A DNA stretch of 64,000 bases, from the NCBI RefSeq assembly GCF_019166065.1, contig NZ_JAHTBN010000007.1, positions 1 through 64,000 of the forward strand. Direction: 5' to 3'. Made by a program: the position numbers and the translations under genes. Each line of letters starts with the position of its first letter. Positions within the stretch are counted from its first letter, which is position 1. The DNA is from Candidimonas humi (GTDB lineage Bacteria > Pseudomonadota > Gammaproteobacteria > Burkholderiales > Burkholderiaceae_B). Under the pieces are notes generated by a model, which was not told the DNA's origin, did no database searches, and saw only the letters and a list, made by a program, of their open reading frames with translations. Shown here piece by piece: positions 39,393-46,972 of this stretch.

Positions 39393-39737
39393 ATGCCCAC
39401 AGCTTGCCTTGTCGGCACGCGCGCCCACGCGCGATTATTGTTCATCACATACCGACTTCAGTTGACCTGCTATAGATTATTGATAGGCATCGCTCTGATT
39501 GCCTTAACGTCTACCGTGTCACCTGTCTTCGCAAACGATGGTACCTTTCAATCGCAGTCCCACGCCACCTACGCACAGTCTATTGAAGAATACAAAATTC
39601 CCGGCCTTGTCGTGGGCGTAACCCTAAATGGTCACCACAGCTTTTATGCAACGGGTCTGGCCTCACGTGCTAACAACAGCCCCAACACCCCTGACACCCT
39701 CTTCGAGCTGGGGTCAATCAGTAAGGCCTTTAACTAG
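39393..39737 (+). pseudogene. truncated class C beta-lactamase (ampC fragment)
   Basis: The frame gives a signal peptide (LLIGIALIALTSTVSPVFA) followed by the N-terminal part of an AmpC-type enzyme: YKIPGLVVGVTLNGHHSFYATGLASRA, then DTLFELGSISKAFN and a stop. The class C nucleophile motif SxxK is present as SISK, but the rest of the enzyme (about two thirds, including YxN and KTG) is missing. The downstream sequence does not resume the gene. It is a non-functional remnant, probably brought in by recombination. Confidence 0.75.
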
Positions 39738-39910
39738 ACTGAAGCGTGCAACAGCTGCTTACGGCCAGATGCTGTCAATCAGCGGACGCTTTCGACTAGC
39801 TGCTTCAGGAAGGTTGCTGCCGATCAAATTGGACAAAGCATTGACCGCTTGTACCGATGCAAGGCATTGCCACATTCTATGGTTGAATGTCAGCAGTATT
39901 GCCCAAAGTA

Positions 39911-39945
39911 GACATTTCTGGACTGCAGCCCAGTCCAGAAATGTC
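39911..39945. repeat. perfect 15-bp inverted repeat with 5-nt loop
   Basis: GACATTTCTGGACTG and CAGTCCAGAAATGTC pair perfectly around CAGCC. It lies 38 bp past the stop of the minus-strand helicase-nuclease gene and within the ampC-remnant junction. No T tract follows on either strand. It may be a transcription barrier for the helicase gene or joined ends of a lost insertion element. Confidence 0.6.
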
Positions 39946-39982
39946 ATCAATGGCAACACCCCCTCTAGGAGCAGCCCCGATG

Positions 39983-42457
39983 CTACTTTGTGCCAATAGC
40001 AACAGTGCATAGGCCAACAATCTCTGCGGCATTCAATTTGTGAAAACGTAGCTGTCTTTCTACTTCCTGCGCGTCCTTGAATCCGCTTGTCGCGGCCAGC
40101 GCAATAACATAACTGCGAATTCCATCCCGTAGCTTTTGCAGGCCAGCGTCGTTGACGATCCTGATCAGTGGATTCGGAGATGCTGCGTGTTCAAAGATCG
40201 TCTTCGGGTGCACCAGGATTGGGACCTTGTTGCAAGAGCCGTCGTACTTTTCCTCAAACCAGACGATGGAGCCATTCAATTGATTGGTGTCGCGCTTCGA
40301 CACCTTCTCCGCTTTTGTGGCACCGCTTTTGCACTCAATAACCAGATAGTGCAAGCCGCCCAGCGCCCAAAGGTTATCCGGTCCTTTGCCAATCTTGTCC
40401 TCAGGTCTTTCAGATCCGAAACCAAGGAACGATCCAAGGTCCTTCATTGCAGCCTCAAACATCTTGCTGCCATCTTCTCCCCAATCGAGATCGTCAAGCA
40501 GGCCATTTATCCAGATGATGAGATCGTTTCCTTCAAGAAACCTCGTCATGAAGGTTGTCGCTGCTGTCGCCTGGCCTGCAGCAGGTGCATTCAGACGATG
40601 GTATGTCACACCTGCAAGCGGTCGAAGTAACCGCGAGTTCATACTTAGCGCAGATAGCTGCAACTCCTGCGCCTTCGCCGGATCCACGAAATTAGTGTAT
40701 TCCGCAAGCTGCTGTTTGAGATACCCCTTTAGATGAGGTTCTGCAGTGGCATTCACCGCAGTTTGGGCCTCTTCCGCTGCCACATCGTATCTTTTAATAC
40801 GTGCCGCATCAAAAGCAGTACGTAGAACAACCTGATTCGAGTCCAGATTTCCATCTACTACCGGCGGTGCATTAATTACTGCATTGCGATCCGCACTCAC
40901 CCAGTTTGCATCCTGGGTTAGGCATAGATCAAGAATTGGCATTAGGTCGGCGAGAGCTTTGCCGCGAGCTTGGCTCGCCACGCTCTTGCCCAGATTGATC
41001 TGTGCACGCGTAGCTGATGAGAACATGGCTTCAGCGCCAGGCTGGTGAAGCCGCTGAGTCAATCGTCCTCCAAGCAACAAGACTACACAGTAGTCGTCGC
41101 TTGAGCGTACGCCTCGGCCCATGCCTTGCTCTATTCGTTGGACTTGACGAATCAACTGTCGGTTAGTGCCATCGAGCATGAGCATTTCGGCACGCTCTCC
41201 TAGCCCGTAGGCCTCCGGCAATCCGTCGATCACAAGCAACTCGCATGCTTTCCCCGGTAAGTCGATTCCATCGTACTTGTTTATCAGTACAGTCAACCCG
41301 ACGTGCTTCTGCTTCAGACACTCAACCCCAGCCTGAATGGTGTCTTTGTCGAGAATTTGTTGAGCGACTTTGGTCCAGAATGCCGTGCGTTTCCACGACG
41401 GCACGATCACCACTACATTTCGTTGCTTGGCAATCTCCGCTACCAGATCACGGATCGCTTCCTGAGTGTAGTCAGGGTTAATCTCTTGCGGGGCAAGAAT
41501 CATGCGGTCACCTATATCACCGCCGCCCTTCGGGCGAATAGGCCTACCGACTTGTGCAGCGTCAGCCTGGAAATGACTAACCAGGATAGAGTCGTCAGCC
41601 AATGTTGCCGTCATATAGATACGGCGTTGTGCTGACGAAAAAGACGGAATCCTATCTATGGGGACGAAGTGGGGCGCGATCTCTAAGTGCCCTCCACCAA
41701 ACAGGCAAGTGCACAATGGAATACAGTCGCGCAGCAGCGACCAAGACCACTCCAAATCACCGGAATTGCGGTTTGCGTGTAGCAACTCGATTACCTGCTG
41801 TTGCTTCGCCTGCCATGCCCAGAATGGCACGGTCATTACGATTGAAGGATCGGATGCTTGAACGTCCAGCAAACCCGTTGCCGACTGATTTCTCAAGTCC
41901 TCTTCGAACAATGGCAACAACCCGTCGTAGACCGGACTACCAGCTTTTGACCTAATAGAAAACTGGTCATGTACCACGCCTAAGCAAGCGTGCGCATCAT
42001 CGATGACGATGCAACCGATCGGGATTTTTCGTTCGCCGACACCAAACACTGAACGAGCATTAAACAGCTTGTGGACATTGACCACCAGAATTGATTGACC
42101 AGCTAGAAATTCGGGACTGGTCTCGTCTGAGGTCGCAGCGATACCCAACGATTCGGCCTCCTTGAGAACCTGTTTTACCAGGAAGGGATCTGGTGCAACG
42201 TAAACAGCTGGTCTGACGTTTTCATTAAGAGAGCTTTGCAGGCAGAGTAGGCCAACGACTGTTTTCCCGCCACCGGTATTCATCTTGATCGTCAGATCCT
42301 TAGCGGACCTTCGCTCATGCCATGCATCTAGCACATCAGACTGCTCATCGTGTGGCCGCTTAAAGCGTGGGTCACGCCTCAAGGTGGTGAAAATCTTCCG
42401 CGGATCTGTTTGAATCGCGACTGTGCCTGCATTCAATTTTCCAAAATCCAGAACCAT
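39983..42457 (-). CDS. SF2 helicase with C-terminal PD-(D/E)XK-like nuclease motif (candidate stand-alone defence)
   Basis: The 824-residue protein begins with a DEAD/H-type helicase: Walker A MNTGGGKTV at 59-67, VIDDAHAC (DEAH variant DDAH) near 142, MTATLADDS (motif III), and QRIEQGMGRGVRSSDD (motif VI). After a helical middle part, the C-terminus carries NLWALGGLHYLVIECKSGATK near 700-720, which fits the D/E-x-K core of a PD-(D/E)XK nuclease. Such helicase-nuclease fusions are frequent in restriction and phage-defence loci. No partner gene is adjacent. It is AT-richer than the backbone. Confidence 0.82.
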   Translation of the reverse strand: MVLDFGKLNAGTVAIQTDPRKIFTTLRRDPRFKRPHDEQSDVLDAWHERRSAKDLTIKMNTGGGKTVVGLLCLQSSLNENVRPAVYVAPDPFLVKQVLKEAESLGIAATSDETSPEFLAGQSILVVNVHKLFNARSVFGVGERKIPIGCIVIDDAHACLGVVHDQFSIRSKAGSPVYDGLLPLFEEDLRNQSATGLLDVQASDPSIVMTVPFWAWQAKQQQVIELLHANRNSGDLEWSWSLLRDCIPLCTCLFGGGHLEIAPHFVPIDRIPSFSSAQRRIYMTATLADDSILVSHFQADAAQVGRPIRPKGGGDIGDRMILAPQEINPDYTQEAIRDLVAEIAKQRNVVVIVPSWKRTAFWTKVAQQILDKDTIQAGVECLKQKHVGLTVLINKYDGIDLPGKACELLVIDGLPEAYGLGERAEMLMLDGTNRQLIRQVQRIEQGMGRGVRSSDDYCVVLLLGGRLTQRLHQPGAEAMFSSATRAQINLGKSVASQARGKALADLMPILDLCLTQDANWVSADRNAVINAPPVVDGNLDSNQVVLRTAFDAARIKRYDVAAEEAQTAVNATAEPHLKGYLKQQLAEYTNFVDPAKAQELQLSALSMNSRLLRPLAGVTYHRLNAPAAGQATAATTFMTRFLEGNDLIIWINGLLDDLDWGEDGSKMFEAAMKDLGSFLGFGSERPEDKIGKGPDNLWALGGLHYLVIECKSGATKAEKVSKRDTNQLNGSIVWFEEKYDGSCNKVPILVHPKTIFEHAASPNPLIRIVNDAGLQKLRDGIRSYVIALAATSGFKDAQEVERQLRFHKLNAAEIVGLCTVAIGTK

Positions 42458-43331
42458 CGGTGCACCCTTTTTCTGTAAGTCTGAAGTTTTTCGAATAATT
42501 GTTACATGCTATATCTTGGACAATAACAGGACAGCAATTTCTGTCCACTTTTAAATTTCGAGTGAGCGGTTTAGATATCGATGACGGCCATAACTTCATC
42601 GTTTTCAGAGTCGATAAGGTTCAACAAGGGTTCAGCGGTTGTTTAGGCTATTCCCAATTGTTATGAGTGCCGAGGCGGATATCCGTTCGTTTAAATCAGG
42701 CACGGTCTGCCTGCTCAAGCAGGAATCAGCACTCCTGAAATCTTCCCGTATGCTTGGTGTCGCAAGACTGTAAAGTCCCTGCCGCCCATAGGTAATCATC
42801 ATGCAGCACTTATGCTGTCGCCATGCAATCAAAGTGCATATGGAAAGCAGTCGGCGTGTAGTCGGTACGTTGCTAGCGACAGGTGTCCGTGCCGTCTACC
42901 AGAAACGAGACTACAACTGTAGCCAGATATCTATTCGATAAATCAAGCTCTTACACTGTTTTGTGGTTCTATATGTCCTGCAACGCGGCTAGCCGCCGCT
43001 TGCTCCCAATCCCTTGAAAAACAAGCGTTTTTCCTACCCCTCCAAGGGTGCGTCATGTGTGGGACGTTTAAGGCCACAAATGAGCGCAGCGAATTTGGGG
43101 GCAAACGTCCCAGCCTGGCCCCGAAAGCGGGCAGGCAGTGTCACGTGGCAGGGCCCCAGGCACAGCCTGGGAATGGTCGGCACGATAACGATACACAGCC
43201 GATAGAATCAACCCCCAACGCAGGCATAGCCAGCAAAGAGACCCATCAGGCCAAGACGCAACAAAGCCCGGACAATGCCGGGCTTTAAAACAAACCAGGC
43301 CGGAATCCCCGGCCAGGAGCCTATCAATGAA
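42458..43331. other. gene-poor region
   Basis: No convincing gene is seen in these 874 bp; the only open frames are under 80 codons and show no recognisable pattern. Composition changes at about 43,040, from AT-rich sequence adjoining the helicase gene to GC-rich sequence with short hairpins (for example GCCCCGAAAGCGGGC and CCCAGGCACAGCCTGGG). The last part before 43,331 has CCCGG-rich palindromes (GCCCGGACAATGCCGGGC at 43266-43283) that could terminate ssb transcription on the minus strand. Confidence 0.5.
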
Positions 43332-43785
43332 TCAGAAGGGGATATCTGACGATTCATCCTCTACAGGGGCTGCAGCCTCTTTCCCCTTACCGCCTCGACT
43401 CTTGGAGCGGGCAGCAGGCTCGGCCTTGGACTCATCCGTGTGTCCATCAGGGCGACCGCCCAACATCTGCATTTGCTCGGCGATGATCTCGGTGCTGTAA
43501 CGGTCGATACCGTTGTCTGCATCCTGCCATTTGCGAGTTTTGAGTCGCCCCTCCACAAAGACCGTGCGGCCCTTGCGCAGATACTCTCCCGTCACTTCAG
43601 CCAGTCGGCCGTAAAACACCACGCGATGCCATTCGGTTTCTTCGCGGCGCTCGCCACTGGCCTTATCCTTCCAATGGCTGCTCGTAGCGATGGATACCGA
43701 GCATACGGCAGCCCCCTCTGCGGTATAGCGCAGCTCGGGATCCTTGCCCAGATTACCGATCAGGGTGACAATTCAATGAAGCCAT
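43332..43785 (-). pseudogene. ssb: single-stranded DNA-binding protein with frameshift near codon 5
   Basis: SSB coats single-stranded DNA during replication and transfer. The ATG at 43785 has an excellent ribosome site (AAAGGAG) and gives MASLN, but then runs into a stop after five more codons. The shifted frame continues with [19 protein letters not shown], typical SSB, and runs to an intact acidic tip ESSDIPF at 43332. An indel at about 43770-43776 separates the two. The uninterrupted part after the indel starts with ATT (43772), a poor start. It may be a real frameshift or a sequencing error. Confidence 0.8.
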
Positions 43786-43848
43786 GGTAATTCTCCTTTA
43801 GGTTGAGTTCGAAGTTTCCCCAGGAGTGTTCAGTCCGGGGCGAGTGGG

Positions 43849-44658
43849 TTAATGCTGCGTCGGCGTGCTGTCCAGCACACGTATCACTTCTCGGGCGGCC
43901 CATTGCGCGTTGCCCGTTAGCTGTCGTACCCAAGCATTGCGCGTCGGGCTCCACCGAAAGCCCTGACGTTTGAGTACGTCGCGAATGTCCTTGGCTGGTT
44001 TTCCGTCGAACAAAAACAGGGCGTGGTTGTCTTGCGAATCCTCGCGATAGATATAGCCATTGCCACAGCGTTGCCGCTCGGGGCGATCGGCTAGCGCTTC
44101 CAGTTGCTTGATACGATCAGCCACGCGGCGCATGTTGGCGTTGTTGTTCTGTAGTTGGTACGGCGAAAACCCAACACGACCCGCAAAATCAGGGGTCATC
44201 AGTTCGGTAGCGCGCTCGCTATCCACCAGGCCCGAAGCCACCAACATAGATACACGCGTTTCGGCATCTGCTTGGGCATGGCGGCGCAAAATTGCGTTTA
44301 ACTTTTTCATGACATCCTGCTTGGCCTGCAATTGCGCCAACTGGGCCTTGAGCTTCTCGATGGCACCCGGATCATCGCTAGAGACTCCGCCCTTGCCTAC
44401 CGCATCGGCCTTACCTGCGTAATGCTCTGCCTGCTTCTGCAGCGCGTACGATTTTTGGTATCCCTGGTTGACCCGTTCCCGATAACGTCGGTCGGCCCGC
44501 TCAGAATGGTGGCCCACCAGAATGGGCTGCCCGAAAGGAATGGCCTGTGCCATCTCCTGCGCTTGCGCGTGGCGAGCATCCGCTTGCTGTTGTGCCTGTG
44601 CCGCGCGGGTTTCATAACGTGCTTTGCGTGCCGCTTGCTTTGCTTCATAACTGTTCAT
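43849..44658 (-). CDS. DUF3560 domain protein of plasmids/ICEs
   Basis: The 269-residue protein has an Arg/Ala/Gln-rich coiled N-terminus (KQAARKARYETRAAQAQQQAD), then the DUF3560 core with QPILVGHHSERADRRYRER, and a C-terminal part with DNHALFLFDGKPAKDIRDVLKRQGFRWSP and NAWVRQLT. Proteins of this family are common on conjugative elements next to ssb and ardC-type genes. Their function is unknown; they are possibly expressed early in a new host. A long leader related to that of the radC-like gene precedes it. Confidence 0.85.
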   Translation of the reverse strand: MNSYEAKQAARKARYETRAAQAQQQADARHAQAQEMAQAIPFGQPILVGHHSERADRRYRERVNQGYQKSYALQKQAEHYAGKADAVGKGGVSSDDPGAIEKLKAQLAQLQAKQDVMKKLNAILRRHAQADAETRVSMLVASGLVDSERATELMTPDFAGRVGFSPYQLQNNNANMRRVADRIKQLEALADRPERQRCGNGYIYREDSQDNHALFLFDGKPAKDIRDVLKRQGFRWSPTRNAWVRQLTGNAQWAAREVIRVLDSTPTQH

Positions 44659-45060
44659 GATCTGACTCCAAATGAGGGTTGATGCCTGTTCGGCTGACCG
44701 GATCCGAAGATTCTTGAGCCGGAACGTAAATCCTCCGTGTTGGGGTCTACGTTGGTTTTCCGGTCTTGCCGCCGTCTTCCGTGAGTTCCGTCGCCGTACC
44801 GATCTGGATCACGTAGCGCCGACCAGAAAGGGGCTGGCACGGAAGCCGCAGCCCGAAACGCAGTGCAAGGACCGGGTGAGTACCAGGCGCGGAGCGCGCC
44901 CCTTGTCGAGAGAAGCGCAGTGATACACGTCGGGGCTTTAGGCGACGTAACTCACGGAAGACTGAACAGCGGCCCAGCCGAAGCGATGACCCCACACACG
45001 GCGGCCGCGCGGCGAGCGCCCCTAGCCGCGCTTTGGCGCGGCTCTCACTGGAGGTTGAAG
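44659..45060 (-). promoter_or_regulatory. long leader of the DUF3560 gene, member of a repeated leader family
   Basis: The GC-rich gap holds no gene. Two segments recur at the leader of the radC-like gene: GCTGACCGGATCCGAAGATTC (plus-strand reading near 44692, start-proximal end) and GCGCGGCGAGCGCCCCTA (near 45005, distal end). The distal end also forms the hairpin AGCCGCGC-TTTG-GCGCGGCT (45022-45041). GTCTTCCGTGAGTT and AACTCACGGAAGAC form an inverted repeat inside the leader. A structured regulatory leader is likely. Confidence 0.55.
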
Positions 45061-45253
45061 TGGGCTTTCACGACATACGTGCCAAAGGCACTAACTAAAA
45101 GCCCGGCAGACCAAGAAGTCAGCCGGGCTATGTCTGTTGCATTGAGCCCGCCCCGCCCGAACGCTGCCAGACATTCGCCGGGGCGTGCTCAACTTTCTGG
45201 GTATTTTTGGCGCATCCAGCACGACGGTTATGCCGCCGTGCTGTGTACCCGCT

Positions 45254-45787
45254 TTACATTTGACCGAGCTCGGCCAACGATGTGGCGCTCGCGCCTGCCA
45301 CGATAATGTGGTCCAGGAAACGCACATCGACCAAGGCCAATGCATGCTTTAGCTGTCGAGTTAAGGTCAAATCAGCCGCACTGGGCTCAAGGGTGCCACT
45401 GGGATGGTTATGCGACATGATGATTGCCGCCGCATCTAAGCGCAACGCCGCTTTTACGATTTCACGGGGGTACACGCTGGCTTGTGTCAACGTGCCGTGA
45501 CTCATTTCCATATACCGAATGACTTTGCATCGGGTATTGAGATACAGCACCGCAGCAACCTCGTGCCCAACTCCCGATAACTTCGCCTGAAAATACCGTT
45601 TCACAACGCCGGGATTACTCATATCCACCTGCTCGCCGATCAACGTTTCAGCGGCAACCCGAGCCGCCGCCAGCACATCTGAATCCGTCGCGGCCTGATA
45701 CTGACCCGATGTGCTGCGCACGTACAAGGTCTGTCCAGCATCCATATTGTCATAGCTCAAAGCAGCGCTATCGCTAACACGTTCCAT
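45254..45787 (-). CDS. RadC-family JAB/MPN domain protein
   Basis: The 177-residue protein carries the RadC JAMM motif: Glu76, then HNHPSGTLEPSAADL with His126, His128 and Asp139, which can bind zinc. It lacks the N-terminal UPF0758 HhH part of chromosomal RadC, as usual for plasmid and island versions. The biological role is unknown; members lie in mobile elements and defence islands. It has a long leader related to that of the DUF3560 gene. Confidence 0.87.
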   Translation of the reverse strand: MERVSDSAALSYDNMDAGQTLYVRSTSGQYQAATDSDVLAAARVAAETLIGEQVDMSNPGVVKRYFQAKLSGVGHEVAAVLYLNTRCKVIRYMEMSHGTLTQASVYPREIVKAALRLDAAAIIMSHNHPSGTLEPSAADLTLTRQLKHALALVDVRFLDHIIVAGASATSLAELGQM

Positions 45788-46167
45788 TTTCCTGTTCCTC
45801 CAGAAACAGTTGGTTTCCCTGCTGACCGGGGCCGAAGATTCCGAGCCTGGTTGTAGGTTTTCGGCGTTCGCAGTAATACGGCTCCTGCGGCGTTGCCGCC
45901 GTTGCCGTGAGTTCGTCGCCTTGCCGTGCTGAACCGCTGGCCGAGGCTGATGAACAGGAACGTGGAATATATGGAGGGGACCCGCTTAGCGGGGAGGAAG
46001 CCGTTTATGCCGCGAAAGCCCAGGCAGCAGACACGGACGGCGGTACTGTCGGCGTTTTGGGCGGCGGGCTCAGGGCAATGGGAACAGATGGCCCGATATG
46101 CACTGATTGTGAATGCTGGCCTGCGCGGCGAGCGCCCTTACCGCCTAGTGGGCGGTCTCACTTAATA
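45788..46167 (-). promoter_or_regulatory. long leader of the radC-like gene, member of a repeated leader family
   Basis: The start-proximal end has GCTGACCGGGGCCGAAGATTC (plus-strand reading near 45820). The distal end has TGCGCGGCGAGCGCCCTTA (near 46124) followed by the hairpin ACCGCC-TAGTG-GGCGGT. Both boxes and their order match the DUF3560 leader about 1.1 kb away, while the middle is diverged. An open frame on the plus strand across it is not convincing. Confidence 0.55.
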
Positions 46168-46375
46168 CTGACTTACGCATCAACCCGTATCTGTGCTTTC
46201 AATAAAGGCTCCATGTAGTCTCACTTCCCGGTGTCAACCTGGTCGCATTTAGATATCAGCATGGCAATAAAACGGTGGTTTTCTGAACGGGGGAACACAC
46301 CGCATTTTTCTATCGTGAAAAGTCGTTAACGAGTGTTAATATATCCGTCAATTTTTCAATGTCCTGATTGCGTCC
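46168..46375. other. AT-rich gap upstream of the serine recombinase
   Basis: No gene is seen. The segment 46,310-46,360 is AT-rich and has GTTAACGAGTGTTAAT, two near-repeats of GTTAA about 11 bp apart, which could be a recombination (res-like) or promoter site for the recombinase. Confidence 0.35.
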
Positions 46376-46960
46376 ATGAATCAACGTATAGGGTACGCCC
46401 GCGTATCTACCGATGATCAGCACCTAGATCTGCAGCGCGACGCGCTCATGCAGGCTGGATGCGGCGTGATCTACGAGGAAGCGGCTAGCGGCAAGAGCGC
46501 AGCACGTCCTGAGCTTGAGCAGTGTCGCAAGGCGCTGCGGGCCGGAGACACCCTGGTGGTATGGCGGTTGGATCGACTCGGGCGCAGCCTACCCGACCTT
46601 GTACATGTCGTGAACGATCTTGAGCAGCGTGGCGTCGGTTTTGAAAGTTTGACAGAAAAAATCGAAACAAGCAGTGCGGCGGGAAAGCTGATTTTCCATG
46701 TGTTTGCTGCGCTTGCCGAATTCGAGCGTGGCTTGATTCGGGAGAGAACGCATGCAGGCCTAGCTGCCGCTCGTGCCAGAGGTCGTGTCGGTGGACGCAA
46801 GCCAAAGCTGGAGGAGAAACAAGTGAGGGAGATCAAAGCCCTTTTACGCGATCCTGACATTCAGGTCTCGGAAGTGGCGCGTCGGTACGGAATCTCTCGC
46901 ACCACGCTCTACAAGTATGCAGGGGTGATTAAGCCTCGCGAAAAAAATAGTCAGAAGTGA
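46376..46960 (+). CDS. serine recombinase (resolvase/invertase type)
   Basis: The 194-residue protein has the resolvase catalytic domain with Ser11 in GYARVSTDDQ, followed by VWRLDRLGRSLPDL and FHVFAALAEFERGLIRERT, and a C-terminal Hin-type HTH (VREIKALLRDPDIQVSEVARRYGISRTTLYKY). It acts on short inverted or direct sites. It lies 12 bp upstream of the large helicase gene in the same orientation. It may have brought the defence block in, or may invert or excise a segment. Confidence 0.92.
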   Translation: MNQRIGYARVSTDDQHLDLQRDALMQAGCGVIYEEAASGKSAARPELEQCRKALRAGDTLVVWRLDRLGRSLPDLVHVVNDLEQRGVGFESLTEKIETSSAAGKLIFHVFAALAEFERGLIRERTHAGLAAARARGRVGGRKPKLEEKQVREIKALLRDPDIQVSEVARRYGISRTTLYKYAGVIKPREKNSQK

Positions 46961-46972
46961 GCGAAGGCGTCC

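Noticed and set aside
39628-39999. 123-codon ORF overlapping the ampC scrap
   Set aside because: Out-of-frame with the beta-lactamase part and without recognisable content.
45907-46218. 103-codon plus-strand ORF in the radC leader
   Set aside because: Low-complexity content across the repeated leader; not preserved in the twin leader.
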